Below are positions 36,458 to 48,150 of a stretch of 64,000 bases of DNA, one piece after another. Position numbers and translations under genes: made by a program. Source of the stretch: Membranihabitans marinus. GTDB lineage: Bacteria > Bacteroidota > Bacteroidia > Chitinophagales > Saprospiraceae. The DNA lies in contig NZ_JAHVHU010000019.1 in the NCBI RefSeq assembly GCF_019802045.1, forward strand, positions 1 to 64,000. The letters are read 5' to 3'. Every line of letters starts with the position of its first letter. Positions within the stretch are counted from its first letter, which is position 1. A model generated the notes under the pieces. The model saw only the letters and a program-made list of their open reading frames with translations, was not told where the DNA came from and ran no database searches.

Positions 36458-36506
36458 ATCTCCAAAGTGCAGCGTTCCAACAATCAAAAATCAACAACTA
36501 AAATAG

Positions 36507-37940
36507 ATGAATAGAATAATTTTTTTAGCCAGCTGTCTGATTGTTCGGATCGGATGTTACGCACAGGAGGATCCGGCAGTCGAACTTTTGAACCCGGATT
36601 GCATGGAAGCGGGTTCAGCGAGTATAGTTGTTTATGACCTGGACGAGCAAGAAGAAGTGTACAGTTTCGACGCCCAACGCGCCTTGCCGACAGCATCGAT
36701 TATGAAGCTTTTGACGACTGCGGCGGCATTGCATCAGCGGGGAGAAGACTTTCGGTATCACACCACTGTGGGCTACACGGGATCTATAGTGAATGGTGTA
36801 TTGGACGGTGATGTTGTGGTGGTAGGAGCAGGAGATCCGACACTGGGTTCTTCTTACTTTGAGGATTCGTGGCAGGTCGCTCAGGTAGCAGACAGCTTGT
36901 GTCGTGTATTAAAAGATTTGGGCATTGAAGCTATTACCGGCGGAATTATCCTGGAAACACACGCATCCCCTGGTCAGCATGTGCCGGGTGGATGGCCCTG
37001 GTCGGACCTGGGAAATTATTACGGAGCGGGACACTTTGCGATCAATATCAACGATAACGAGTATAAGATTTATTTTAAGCAAAACGCAAAGCCCGGTCAG
37101 GAGACCGAGATCTTGCGTGTGGTTCCTGAAGGAAGCCTGAAGATTAAGAATGAAGTGCTGACCGGTCCGCCGGGGAGCGGCGACCAGGCATATGTGTATG
37201 CCGCACCGTACTCAGAGCAAGCGACGATCCGTGGAACCATACCTCCGGGAAACGGCAGTTTTTCAATTCGAGGGAGCCTGACGAACCCGCCACTTGCATT
37301 GGGAGACGAACTACACAAAGCCCTGGAAGAATCGGGGGTGCTTCCGGGCCGGTCTCCAATGGTAAACGCTAATCCTTCGAAGACAGTGACCCCTTTATTT
37401 GTCATTTCTTCACCGCGATTATTGGACATTGCGCAGATCACCAACTATCATTCCGTCAACCTGTATGCTGAAGCACTGCTTAAACTGCTCTGCAAAGATT
37501 CCGATAAGTCGGCTTCGCAGTTCGGGTGTGGCTTGAAGACGCTGCGAAAATTATGGGTCAGCCAGGAAGTGGAAGGGGACCAACTGTTTTTTCGAGATGG
37601 TAGCGGTTTAAGTCCTCGCAATACGGCATCTGCGATGGCCTTCACTTCTGCACTGGAATCCATCTATCAGGACAAGGCATGGTATGACGCGTTTTTAACC
37701 ACGTTGCCCGTGATGGGGCAGGAGGGTACCTTGCGATACATGCTACGGGGTTATACGGGAGCTGGAAAAATCCATGCTAAAAGTGGCTATATCGGCCGAC
37801 AGCGCAGTTATGCCGGATACATGGTGACCGAAAGTGGACGACACTTGGCCTTTTGTGTCATGCTGGATAACTATGGGTGTTCGTCAACCAAAATGCGGCA
37901 GCGAATTGAACGTTTTTTGCTTGGGTTTTTGAAGGAGTAG
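36507..37940 (+). CDS. dacB: D-alanyl-D-alanine carboxypeptidase/endopeptidase, PBP4 type
   Basis: 477-residue exported S13 peptidase that trims or cleaves peptidoglycan crosslinks in the periplasm. Signal peptide: about residues 1-19. The three penicillin-binding motifs are intact: SxxK as Ser64-Ile-Met-Lys67, SxN as Ser316-Val-Asn318 (NYHSVNLYAEALL), and KTG as Lys425-Ser-Gly (IHAKSGYIG). FRDGSGLSPRN is the usual S13 block. The insert between the first and second motifs (residues 85-300) marks the PBP4 class. It follows the rimK pair on the same strand with an 82-bp gap. Confidence 0.93.
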   Translation: MNRIIFLASCLIVRIGCYAQEDPAVELLNPDCMEAGSASIVVYDLDEQEEVYSFDAQRALPTASIMKLLTTAAALHQRGEDFRYHTTVGYTGSIVNGVLDGDVVVVGAGDPTLGSSYFEDSWQVAQVADSLCRVLKDLGIEAITGGIILETHASPGQHVPGGWPWSDLGNYYGAGHFAININDNEYKIYFKQNAKPGQETEILRVVPEGSLKIKNEVLTGPPGSGDQAYVYAAPYSEQATIRGTIPPGNGSFSIRGSLTNPPLALGDELHKALEESGVLPGRSPMVNANPSKTVTPLFVISSPRLLDIAQITNYHSVNLYAEALLKLLCKDSDKSASQFGCGLKTLRKLWVSQEVEGDQLFFRDGSGLSPRNTASAMAFTSALESIYQDKAWYDAFLTTLPVMGQEGTLRYMLRGYTGAGKIHAKSGYIGRQRSYAGYMVTESGRHLAFCVMLDNYGCSSTKMRQRIERFLLGFLKE

Positions 37941-38247
37941 GCCAGGGAACCCAGCGGGCTGTTTTTGATCGGGCCCAATGAATCTGTAATCTTTAAGGTA
38001 CGACGGTTAAAACCGACTTGTACTGTTTATATGGAGCCGCTAAAGGGGTTATTGCAAATTTTGCATCGTCTGTGCGAGATCTTTGGCAGTAGTAGTATTC
38101 TTAATGTTACCGTTCATAATGAATAAAAAGATGGACGATTAGCGATGCACTAAAATACGTTGTTTGTACTCTTTTATGGACGGCGGCCATTTTACATGGC
38201 CATGCTGATGCCTATATCGATCTAGGCATCACGAATATTTCAAACAA
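37941..38247. other. 307-bp gap between convergent PBP4 and purA genes
   Basis: No gene seen. Near purA there are two perfect hairpins: GGCCAT/ATGGCC (38185-38201) and GATGCCTA/TAGGCATC (38207-38230). The latter lies 18 bp after the purA stop and could end its transcript, but neither has a T run. Confidence 0.5.
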
Positions 38248-40088
<1,841 letters not shown>

Positions 40089-40098
40089 ATTAATTCAT

Positions 40099-42306
40099 TT
40101 ATTCGATTCTACTCACGTTGGATATCCCATCCATGCTTTTAAGTGATTGCATAATAAGCTGCAGTTGATGTGTGTTGTGAACCAAAAGGCTGATTTTTGC
40201 TTCAAAATAACCCTCCTCTCCCTCGATGTGAAAGGACCGGATGTTGAGGTTAAATTTATTGGAAATCAATTTGGTCAGGTTTTGAATCACGCCCACCCCT
40301 TGATCGATTCCTACGATCTTTAGATCTGCAACAAACTCTTTGTCCATATTGTTTGCCCAATCGGCTTTCATAATCCGGTATCCATAGTTGGAGAGTAAAT
40401 GTTGGGCATTGGGACAATTGTATCGGTGGATTTTAATCCCTTCTTTGGTGGTAATGAAGCCAAATATTTTATCGCCATTCACCGGATTGCAACAGTTGGC
40501 AAACGAATACTGAAATTTTTCCCCAGGTTCGTCGTTCAGCAAAATTACGGGTTCAGCCCGTTTTTTTCTGGACTTTTTTGTCAACGGCGGTGAATGGACT
40601 TTTGACTCCTCTTTCGATTCTTGTTCCAGAATCTCGCCATCTTCTACTTCTATTTTCTTAAAGATGTGAGGTATAGAAATGTTGTCCTGTGCGATGTCAT
40701 AATACAGATCGGCCCGGGTGTCGTAGCCGGCTTCTTCAACAACGATATCAATGTTTTTCTCAAAATCTAATTTCAGATTTCTGAGTTTTCTTTGCAAAGC
40801 TTCTTTTCCCAGCTCCCCAATGCGTTTCTTTTCTTCTTTGATGGCTGATTTGATCCGGCTCCGGGCTCTGGGGGTGACCACCAATTTAAGCCAGTCCTCT
40901 GTCGGTTTTTGATTTTTGGAGGTGGTGACATGAATTTGATCACCATTCTGAAGCTCATAGCCCATGGGAACCAGCTTTTTATTGACCTTGACTGCGATAC
41001 AGTGGTAGCCGATGTCGGTATGAATACTAAAAGCAAAATCCAGTGCCGTGGCTCCTTTGGGCAGGACTTTTACTTCACCCATAGGGGTGTAGACAAAAAC
41101 CTCCTCGCTGAATAAGTTGTTTTTAAAATCATTGATAAACTCAATCGCATCTTTTTCTTTGTCCTCCAATATTTCGCGGATGCTGTCGAGCCAGGGATCG
41201 AAATGGTTGTGGTTGCTGATTCCTTTGTATTTCCAGTGGGCAGCAAACCCTCTTTCGGCCACTTCGTCCATACGTTCTGACCGGATCTGGACTTCGACGT
41301 ACCGGCCTTTCGGACCGATCACCGTGGTGTGTAGGGATTCGTATCCGTTGGATTTTGGCGTGGATATAAAGTCCTTTAACCGCTCTGGTATCGGGGTGTG
41401 AACATCAGTGACGATCGAGTATATCTGCCAACATGTTTGTTTTTCAAGTTCATGCGGAACATCTACAATAATCCGTACCGCAAATAAATCATAGATTTCC
41501 TCAAAAGGAACATTCTTCTTTTTTATTTTATTGTAAATAGAGGAGATGGACTTGGGCCGGCCTGTAATGCGGTAGGGAACATTCAGACCATCAATGCTTG
41601 AACGGAGGGGGTCGATAAAAGCTTCGATGTATTCGTCCCGTTCAGTTTTGGTCTGGTTGAGTTTTTTGGCGATTTCTTTATAAGTGTCCGGTTCCACTAC
41701 CTTTAGGGAGATGTCCTGGAACTCGGTCCGGAGGTTGTAAAATCCAAGCCGGTGAGCGACAGGCGCATAAATATAACTGGTTTCCGCCGCTATTTTTAGT
41801 TGTTTTTCACGAGGCATGCTTTTGATCGTTCGCATATTGTGCAAACGGTCTGCCATTTTGATCAGTACCACCCGAACATCAAACAGAAGGGTACTGAGTA
41901 CTTTTCGGAAATTTTCAGCTTGTGGGGTGTCGGTCTGGTATGATTTAGCCAGTTTGGTCAGACCATCTACCAATAAGCTGACTTTTTTACCAAAAACAGC
42001 TTCCAGGTCTTCCAGGGTGACCGATGTGTCCTCGACCGTATCATGCAAGAGTGCTGCCATGATGGCCGTAGGGCCCAATCCCATTTCGTCGACGCATATC
42101 CGAGCCACTTCGATGGGGTGGAAGATAAAAAGTTCCCCCGATTTGCGTTTTTGATCCGCGTGAGATTCACTTGCAATTTCAAAAGCTTTTCGGATCAATA
42201 CCTCATCCTCGCCATCCATCTTGCCTTCGAGGGATTGCATCAGCCCGTCAAACGCAGCCTGAACTTCCAATAACTCTTTGTCCTGATATGTGACCTTTAC
42301 AGCCAT
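40099..42306 (-). CDS. spoT: Bifunctional (p)ppGpp synthetase/hydrolase
   Basis: 735-residue RelA/SpoT enzyme controlling the stringent response. The HD hydrolase domain looks active: His63 region FHPIEVARI, His88-Asp89 in LLHDTVEDT. The synthetase domain has YRITGRPKSISSIYNKIKKK and DLFAVRIIVD, followed by a TGS domain (VYTPMGEVKVLPKGATALDFAFSIH), a conserved helical/CC region with SFANCCNPVNGDKIFGF, and a C-terminal ACT domain (residues 660-735). Since both active sites seem intact it should make and degrade (p)ppGpp. It is first gene of the spoT-fur set. Confidence 0.95.
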   Translation of the reverse strand: MAVKVTYQDKELLEVQAAFDGLMQSLEGKMDGEDEVLIRKAFEIASESHADQKRKSGELFIFHPIEVARICVDEMGLGPTAIMAALLHDTVEDTSVTLEDLEAVFGKKVSLLVDGLTKLAKSYQTDTPQAENFRKVLSTLLFDVRVVLIKMADRLHNMRTIKSMPREKQLKIAAETSYIYAPVAHRLGFYNLRTEFQDISLKVVEPDTYKEIAKKLNQTKTERDEYIEAFIDPLRSSIDGLNVPYRITGRPKSISSIYNKIKKKNVPFEEIYDLFAVRIIVDVPHELEKQTCWQIYSIVTDVHTPIPERLKDFISTPKSNGYESLHTTVIGPKGRYVEVQIRSERMDEVAERGFAAHWKYKGISNHNHFDPWLDSIREILEDKEKDAIEFINDFKNNLFSEEVFVYTPMGEVKVLPKGATALDFAFSIHTDIGYHCIAVKVNKKLVPMGYELQNGDQIHVTTSKNQKPTEDWLKLVVTPRARSRIKSAIKEEKKRIGELGKEALQRKLRNLKLDFEKNIDIVVEEAGYDTRADLYYDIAQDNISIPHIFKKIEVEDGEILEQESKEESKVHSPPLTKKSRKKRAEPVILLNDEPGEKFQYSFANCCNPVNGDKIFGFITTKEGIKIHRYNCPNAQHLLSNYGYRIMKADWANNMDKEFVADLKIVGIDQGVGVIQNLTKLISNKFNLNIRSFHIEGEEGYFEAKISLLVHNTHQLQLIMQSLKSMDGISNVSRIE

Positions 42307-42676
42307 AAAATTAATTCTAAGTCATTTATCCTTACATGTGAAACCTCCACCCGCTTGCAATAGTTCATTCGTCACCAGAATAACCGATTCACTTGTATGA
42401 TTGAAAGTAAAGAAATAAAATCAAACGTAGGTAAGATGGCGAAGGTATTAACCATTATTAGAATTGCTAGCGTTTCAGAGTAAGATTTTGGTCGGTATCC
42501 GGAAAACAACTTTTGTAGAAGATGTTCGCTGCGATTTATGCCATTGGTGCTCGGCAGGATCCATGTTGCAAGCCATTCATTCACTTTTCGGTGTGTTGAT
42601 GTGAAAATAATTCGCCGTTTGATTTTATATTCGGCAATATCATCTTATATTTGCGCTCTGTTTTGAAAAATAGTAT
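42307..42676. other. 370-bp gap between divergent spoT and tRNA-Leu
   Basis: Holds the promoters of spoT and tRNA-Leu. No credible gene; the minus-strand frames here have no domain. The last 60 bp carry the tRNA promoter. Confidence 0.5.
42646..42653 (+). promoter_or_regulatory. Bacteroidota -7 box of tRNA-Leu
   Basis: TATATTTG, an exact TAnnTTTG match, 23 bp before the tRNA; a TTTG at 42618-42621 may be the -33 element, with a long 24-nt spacing. Confidence 0.6.
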
Positions 42677-42758
42677 GCGGGTGTGGCGGAATTGGTAGAC
42701 GCGCTAGACTTAGGATCTAGTGCCGCGAGGCTTGGGGGTTCAAGTCCCTCCACCCGCA
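42677..42758 (+). tRNA. tRNA-Leu (anticodon UAG)
   Basis: 82-nt class II tRNA. Acceptor arms GCGGGTG (42677-42683) and CACCCGC (42751-42757) pair perfectly, with discriminator A at 42758. The anticodon stem CTAGA/TCTAG encloses loop CTTAGGA, giving anticodon TAG, which reads CUA. A long variable arm and the GGTTCAAGTCC T-arm are present. The 3' CCA is not encoded. A six-T run follows. Confidence 0.97.
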
Positions 42759-42967
42759 CTTTTTTGATATTAGAGCGCTTCGCTTTGAGGAGTTGGGACG
42801 CTTTGTTTTTGGGGTTAGGACTCTTCACTTCTGGATTAAAAGAAATGTGCTTATCAGATGTTTTTTTGAATACAACAAGTTTCAAACCAGAAGACGTATA
42901 CTTCAAGCGACAAGCCTACACCCTGCGGATCTTCTCAATAAAATAACATCTAAACAAAATTTCATTA

Positions 42968-44407
42968 ATGAATATTGACTTCACAAACAACGATGATCAG
43001 ACGGCTTTGATCGAAGTAACGGTTGAACCTCAGGATTATAAAGAGGACTTTGAATCGGAAATTAAAAGTTACCAGAAGAAAGTAAATCTGAAAGGATTTC
43101 GAAAAGGGAAAACGCCCAAATCCATGATACGGAAAATGTATGGTTCTTCTGTCCTGACGGAGATTGTGACTAAAAAACTTCAAGATGCCCTGTTCGAATA
43201 TCTTGACAGTGAAAAAGTGGATGTATTGGGGCAACCCATTCCTTCCGAGGATCAGGAACCTTTGGATTTTAAGGTTGGAGAAGACTTGTCGTACTCCTTT
43301 AAATTTGATCTCGGTCTGGTTCCTGATTTTGAGCTGGCAGGAATCGATGATTCATACCATTATTACGATGCAGTTATTTCTGACGAGGTTATAGATCAAC
43401 AGATCGATACCCTGCGTCGTCGGGGAGGTACGCGGGAAAGCGTGGAGTCAGATTTTGAAGAAGACGATTTGATTTCATTCAATGCGCGCGAGATGGAAGC
43501 GGGTGAAGTGAAAGACAATGGACTGGAAACCACCTTCGAGGTGATGGTAAGTATGATGGAAGATGAATTTAAGGAAAAGGTCCTGGCGGCGAAAGTGGGG
43601 GATGCCATCGAGTTTGATATATTCAAAGTTGAAAAAGATATGTCGGACGAAAAGGTGCGAAAATATCTGATGAACCTGGACGAAGAGGAAGCAGACCAGG
43701 AAGTCAATCCGGAATTTCGAGGTGAAATTGTGGACGCAACCCGCTTGATTAAAGCGGATCTGGATGAAGAATTCCTGACCACGGCCTTCGGAGAAGAGGT
43801 CAAAACAGAAGAAGAAGCCCGCGAATTTATAAAAAAAGATCTTAAACAATACCTGGATGAACAGGCGGATTCACTGTTGTTTCAGGAGGTCCATGATAAA
43901 TTGATGGAGGAAACGGAAATCGATATGCCGGATGCGTTTTTGAAACGATGGATGCTGCATAATCAGAATGAGGATGGATCAGAACCGATGACAGCAGAAG
44001 ACATTGAACAACGGTATGATGATCAATTCAGGGAGTCACTTCGGTGGCAGCTGATCTCAGATAAGATCTTAAAGAAATATGAGGTCACCGTAGAAAAAGA
44101 AGAGATATTGGAAGAGTTGGGACGACGGATTCAGCAGTATATGCCCGGACAACAACTCAATCAAGAAGTTTACAATCAAATATTGCAGTCGTTGGCTAAT
44201 GATGAAAAACAAGTTCAGGATGCGCACGGTCAGATCCGAACAACAAAAATGTTCAAGGCTTTGAAAGTAGACCTCAATTTGGATAAAGAGGAGATTTCTC
44301 AGGACGATTTTGAGGCCAAATTAAAAGATATCGCTGAAGCGAGACAGCGGGAAGCGGAAGCCTCCCAAGCCAGTCAGGACGATCTGGAGATCGGGGAAGA
44401 AGAATAA
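42968..44407 (+). CDS. tig: Trigger factor
   Basis: Ribosome-associated chaperone, 479 residues. The N-terminal ribosome-binding signature GFRKGKTP is at residues 43-50. The middle PPIase-like domain (about 150-250) is divergent and very acidic, and the helical C-terminal domain has repeated charged segments and an acidic, glutamine-rich tail (EASQASQDDLEIGEEE). It begins the tig-clpP-clpX order, which is shared by many bacteria; 119 bp separate it from clpP. Confidence 0.92.
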   Translation: MNIDFTNNDDQTALIEVTVEPQDYKEDFESEIKSYQKKVNLKGFRKGKTPKSMIRKMYGSSVLTEIVTKKLQDALFEYLDSEKVDVLGQPIPSEDQEPLDFKVGEDLSYSFKFDLGLVPDFELAGIDDSYHYYDAVISDEVIDQQIDTLRRRGGTRESVESDFEEDDLISFNAREMEAGEVKDNGLETTFEVMVSMMEDEFKEKVLAAKVGDAIEFDIFKVEKDMSDEKVRKYLMNLDEEEADQEVNPEFRGEIVDATRLIKADLDEEFLTTAFGEEVKTEEEAREFIKKDLKQYLDEQADSLLFQEVHDKLMEETEIDMPDAFLKRWMLHNQNEDGSEPMTAEDIEQRYDDQFRESLRWQLISDKILKKYEVTVEKEEILEELGRRIQQYMPGQQLNQEVYNQILQSLANDEKQVQDAHGQIRTTKMFKALKVDLNLDKEEISQDDFEAKLKDIAEARQREAEASQASQDDLEIGEEE

Positions 44408-44526
44408 TTAACACGGAATCTAAACCATTCACGAGACCACTCGTTTCGTATCTACAATGACTGGGTATGGCGCTGGACGAATAAACAATTTCGCCACTCA
44501 GTTTTTATCCATTTAAAATCATATTG

Positions 44527-45213
44527 ATGAATTACGGAGAAGAATTTAAAAAATTTGCGGTCAAAGATCAAGGTATTAATTCCGCACATTTGGACAAAGC
44601 AATGGGTGTTCTGGCTCCCAATATACATGGTTTTACACCACAAGTGATCGAAGAAAGAAAAATGAATATAGTGGGGATGGATGTCTTCTCACGACTGATG
44701 ATGGATCGTATTATTTTTCTCGGCGTTCCGGTTAATGATTATGTGTCCAATGTGGTGCAGGCACAGTTGCTTTTTTTGGAAAGTACTGATGCGAGCCGGG
44801 ATATACAGATGTTTATCAATAGTCCGGGTGGATCCGTGATCGACGGTATGGGGATATACGATACCATGCAATATGTGAATCCTGATATTGCGACCATTTG
44901 CACAGGACTCGCTGCATCGATGGGTGCCGTATTGCTTTGTGCCGGAAACAAAGGAAAGCGGACCTGTTTGCCGCACAGCCGTGTGATGATTCACCAGCCA
45001 TCCGGAGGGATGCAAGGACAGTTTTCTGACATGGAGATCTCGTACAACCTGATCAAGCAGTTGCGTAAAGAGCTCTATACGATCATGGCAAAACACACCG
45101 AAAAAACTTTTGAAGAAATCGAGGCAGACAGTGACCGGGATAACTGGATGACTGCCAAGGAGGCCAAAGAGTATGGATTGGTGGATGAAGTGTTGGAGCG
45201 ATCCCAGTCTTAA
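44527..45213 (+). CDS. clpP: ATP-dependent Clp protease proteolytic subunit
   Basis: Serine peptidase that forms the tetradecameric barrel for ClpX. 228 residues from ATG 44527 (a TTG directly precedes it). Catalytic triad: Ser131 in GLAASMGAVLL, His156 in RVMIHQPSGG, and Asp205 in DRDNWMTAKEA. The N-terminal extension of about 30 residues before the core is longer than in E. coli and may contain a propeptide. clpX follows after 142 bp containing a perfect hairpin. Confidence 0.95.
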   Translation: MNYGEEFKKFAVKDQGINSAHLDKAMGVLAPNIHGFTPQVIEERKMNIVGMDVFSRLMMDRIIFLGVPVNDYVSNVVQAQLLFLESTDASRDIQMFINSPGGSVIDGMGIYDTMQYVNPDIATICTGLAASMGAVLLCAGNKGKRTCLPHSRVMIHQPSGGMQGQFSDMEISYNLIKQLRKELYTIMAKHTEKTFEEIEADSDRDNWMTAKEAKEYGLVDEVLERSQS

Positions 45214-45230
45214 GGATTTCCAGCATGCGG

Positions 45231-45260
45231 ATGCATCCGGCCGCACATTGCCGGATGCAT
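45231..45260 (+). promoter_or_regulatory. Perfect 11-bp hairpin between clpP and clpX
   Basis: ATGCATCCGGC (45231-45241) pairs perfectly with GCCGGATGCAT (45250-45260) across an 8-nt loop. An alternative palindrome GGATGCATCC overlaps its 5' arm (45229-45238). There is no T run, so it is not a standard terminator. It could tune the clpP/clpX transcript ratio or protect the clpP 3' end. Confidence 0.6.
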
Positions 45261-45355
45261 AGAAAGGATACAGCGACCATTTAGCTGTGCGGTAAACGGG
45301 ACGAATGGGCCCGAAGACCATTAATATAGTATTCGATAATCAATAATCAATTCCG

Positions 45356-46603
45356 ATGGAAGATCAAGTAAAATGTTCATTTTGCGGACGTACTAAAAAG
45401 GATGCTCTGGTACTTATCGCTGGAATCAACGGACATATATGTGAGTTGTGTGTAGAACAGGCGCACGATATCATCCATTCCGAACTGGAAGACTCCAAGT
45501 CGGACGACACCTCCGTAAAATCATACGGCCAACTTCCGGCTGGGATGACACCCAAATCGATCAAATCATTCCTGGATGATTATGTCATCGGTCAGGATAG
45601 TGCTAAAAAATATTTGTCCGTCGCCGTTTACAATCACTACAAACGGATCTCTCAAAAAATGATAAACAAAGATGATATTGAAATCGAAAAAAGCAATATC
45701 CTCTTTGTCGGACGAACGGGTACCGGAAAGACACTGATGGCCAAGACCATCGCCAAATTACTGAATGTACCTTTTACGATCGTCGATGCTACCGTGTTTA
45801 CAGAATCGGGGTATGTCGGGGAAGATGTGGAAAGCATTTTATCTCGATTACTGCAGGTCTGTGACTACGATGTGGAAGCGGCTGAAAAAGGGATTGTTTA
45901 TATCGATGAACTTGATAAAATTGCCCGGAAAAACGACAACCCGTCCATTACGAGAGATGTATCAGGCGAAGGCGTCCAACAGGGCATGCTTAAGCTTCTG
46001 GAAGGTGCTGAAGTGAATGTGCCACCCTATGGAGGACGAAAGCATCCGGAACAGCGAATGATTACGATCAATACGGAGAAAATTTTATTTATCTGTGGTG
46101 GTGCTTTTGATGGGGTCGAAAAGATTATATCACGGCGTATGAATACATCTGTGATCGGATACAAGTCCAAAGATCAAGCCATGAGAAATAACGAAAATAT
46201 CCTGGAATATGTAAACCACCACGACTTGAAGCAATTTGGGTTAATCCCGGAGTTGCTGGGGCGAATTCCGGTACTGACCTATCTGAACCCACTGGATCTT
46301 GATGCATTAGTTGCTATTCTCACAGAGCCTAAAAATGCATTGATCAAACAATATCAGAAATTATTTGAATTGGAAGGCGTGGAACTGGTTGTCACGGAAG
46401 ATGCGGTTCAGTTCATCGCAGAAAAAGCCCTGGATTATAAATTGGGGGCGCGTGGTTTGCGGAGTATATGTGAAGCGATCATAACCGACGCCATGTATGA
46501 AATGCCATCCCAGGAAGATGTTGATAAGTTGGTCATTGACCGGGCATATGCTGAACGTGAATTTGACAAATCAAAAATAAAAAAACTGGGTGAAGCAGCC
46601 TGA
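45356..46603 (+). CDS. clpX: ATP-dependent Clp protease ATP-binding subunit ClpX
   Basis: AAA+ unfoldase that feeds ClpP; 415 residues. The N-terminal zinc-binding domain has Cys7, Cys10, Cys29 and Cys32. Walker A is GRTGTGKT (residues 119-126), a slight variant of the usual GPTGSGKT. Walker B lies in [11 protein letters not shown], the pore loop in [12 protein letters not shown], and arginine-rich elements in [11 protein letters not shown] and [11 protein letters not shown]. The C-terminal D2 small domain is complete. A strong terminator follows. Confidence 0.97.
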   Translation: MEDQVKCSFCGRTKKDALVLIAGINGHICELCVEQAHDIIHSELEDSKSDDTSVKSYGQLPAGMTPKSIKSFLDDYVIGQDSAKKYLSVAVYNHYKRISQKMINKDDIEIEKSNILFVGRTGTGKTLMAKTIAKLLNVPFTIVDATVFTESGYVGEDVESILSRLLQVCDYDVEAAEKGIVYIDELDKIARKNDNPSITRDVSGEGVQQGMLKLLEGAEVNVPPYGGRKHPEQRMITINTEKILFICGGAFDGVEKIISRRMNTSVIGYKSKDQAMRNNENILEYVNHHDLKQFGLIPELLGRIPVLTYLNPLDLDALVAILTEPKNALIKQYQKLFELEGVELVVTEDAVQFIAEKALDYKLGARGLRSICEAIITDAMYEMPSQEDVDKLVIDRAYAEREFDKSKIKKLGEAA

Positions 46604-46652
46604 GTAAATAATTAAGTGGTATATTAGCACTGAAATTAACAAAAAGATGGGT

Positions 46653-46689
46653 AAGCCGGATGTCGTCAGATGTCCGGCTTTCTTTTTTT
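46653..46689 (+). terminator. Rho-independent terminator after clpX
   Basis: AAGCCGGA (46653-46660) pairs with TCCGGCTT (46673-46680), with further pairing possible inside the loop, followed by TCTTTTTTT. It closes the tig-clpP-clpX transcript. Confidence 0.9.
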
Positions 46690-46809
46690 GTGCCTGGATG
46701 CCGGACCGGCTGCTGATTCATCAGTCAATAACTTATGGAATCAGCCCCTGAGTGTTATATATTATAAACTATAATTTTTATCTTCACCTGCCAAAATTAT
46801 ACGGATCCG

Positions 46810-47454
46810 ATGCCTGAATTGTCAAAGCGTAAAAAAGATAAAATATTCGAAGAAGAACTTTTGCCGAATATTGATGCACTTCATACGTTTGCCTATCATC
46901 TGTCTTTTAATGATGATGATGCGAAAGATTTGGTTCAGGAATCGTTTTTAAAAGCCTATCGCGCACTAGATTCCTACGAACCTGGAACTAATGCGAAGGC
47001 CTGGTTGTTCAAAATTCTGAAGAACGCTTATATCAACGAGTACCGTAAAAAAGTTCGGCGGCCCACAAAAGTTGATTATGAGGATTACATCGGGTATCAG
47101 GATCGGGAAGATCAGGCAAGCATTGAGTTTCTGGATTTGCGGGAAGAGATCTTCGACAATCTGATCGGTGATGAAGTTACTTCGGCTGTAAATTCACTGC
47201 CGGTGGATTTTCGAGCGGTTATCCTCCTGTGCGATGTGGAAGGATTTACCTACGAAGAGATATCAAGAATTATTGATATTCCCATTGGTACAGTGCGGAG
47301 CAGGCTACATCGGGCACGGAATATGCTCAAAGAAAAATTGGCGTCCTACGCCCGTCGGATGGGGTATGAGGATAAGCGGGGCCAACGGAAGATCGAGAAT
47401 GCCCTGGAAAGAGAACACCGGGCAGGTGATGAGGTGTCTACCGAGGAAGAGTGA
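46810..47454 (+). CDS. RNA polymerase sigma factor, ECF-type sigma-70 family
   Basis: 214 residues. Region 2: LSFNDDDAKDLVQESFLKAYRAL and NAKAWLFKILKNAYINEYRKK. Region 4: LPVDFRAVILLCDVEGFTYEEI with helix-turn-helix SRIIDIPIGTVRSRLHRARNMLKEKL. A charged tail of about 30 residues follows. It directs RNA polymerase to a stress-type regulon. The regulon is unknown. A small gene 38 bp downstream probably encodes its anti-sigma partner. Confidence 0.93.
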   Translation: MPELSKRKKDKIFEEELLPNIDALHTFAYHLSFNDDDAKDLVQESFLKAYRALDSYEPGTNAKAWLFKILKNAYINEYRKKVRRPTKVDYEDYIGYQDREDQASIEFLDLREEIFDNLIGDEVTSAVNSLPVDFRAVILLCDVEGFTYEEISRIIDIPIGTVRSRLHRARNMLKEKLASYARRMGYEDKRGQRKIENALEREHRAGDEVSTEEE

Positions 47455-47492
47455 GAATCATGGTTAAAAGAAAGAAATAAAACAATTGAATA

Positions 47493-47726
47493 ATGGATAA
47501 TGGCAACCTTCCGAAAAGCAAGGTTCAGGAACAAATTTCTCTTTATTTGGATAATGCGCTTGATCCGGACCAAAAACAAGAATTTCAACATCAGATTCAA
47601 GAGGATCCTGCCCTGAGCAAAGCTGTGGAAAAAGAAAAACACTTTCGGTCTTTAATCCGAAACAAGCTCGACCGCCCCAAACTCGAACCAGACTTTGTCC
47701 AGTTTATTAAGAATAATATCCACTAA
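47493..47726 (+). CDS. Small probable anti-sigma factor
   Basis: 77 residues, 38 bp after the ECF sigma gene. The sequence resembles the N-terminal helical anti-sigma domain: QEQISLYLDNALDPDQKQEFQHQIQEDPALSKAVEKEK, then a basic segment. It has no membrane helix and no cysteine, so it cannot be a zinc (ZAS/HCC) anti-sigma, and it is presumably cytoplasmic. The role is inferred from position and pattern; short partners of this type follow ECF genes in many Bacteroidota. Confidence 0.7.
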   Translation: MDNGNLPKSKVQEQISLYLDNALDPDQKQEFQHQIQEDPALSKAVEKEKHFRSLIRNKLDRPKLEPDFVQFIKNNIH

Positions 47727-48150
47727 CCCGAACTTATTCTACATCACATTTAATCTTTTATTTACAGGGTCGATAACAGCTGCTCTACTTGCTCTTTGGG
47801 GTAAATCTTCTTCACCTAGCCCGCAAAAGTCAAACGTCACCCAACATTGGGCTATGAAATATGCCCAATTTTGGAATTTAAGCAATTGATGCACTGCATA
47901 TCATGGATCATAATAGATTGACGTAGTGAATAAAGCGGGCTAGAAATGGAGGTTTGAATCAGCTCCAGAAAGTATATTGTAAGGCGTTTTGCTCTTAGTG
48001 TGTTTCTTTTCTTATCGGCTAAACCCATATTGGGAGGATATCTAACACTCTGGGCTAAAGCACGGGGACAAAACAGCTTTCTAAAGACTTCCGGAGTATA
48101 CACAAGACTTTCGAATGATATTTATCCGGCCCGTGACAAAGAAATCATTG
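47727..48150. other. 424-bp gap between convergent anti-sigma and Fe-S protein genes
   Basis: Contains copy C of the 128-bp element (47816-47943). The frames 47695-47889 and 48000-48398 are not credible genes. Confidence 0.6.
47816..47943 (+). repeat. Dispersed 128-bp element, copy C
   Basis: The best-preserved copy: perfect 9-bp terminal inverted repeats CTAGCCCGC (47816-47824) and GCGGGCTAG (47935-47943), and an internal imperfect hairpin around CCAACATTGGGC and GCCCAATTTTGG (47841-47873). The middle and right-end blocks match the other copies. It is placed between two convergent genes. Confidence 0.9.

Noticed and set aside
45229-45260. Resemblance to E. coli REP sequences (GCCGGATGC)
   Set aside because: Only a short core is shared and no second copy is in the window; chance similarity in a GC-rich hairpin.
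47695-47889. 64-codon frame after the anti-sigma gene
   Set aside because: It overlaps the end of the anti-sigma gene and runs into the 128-bp element.
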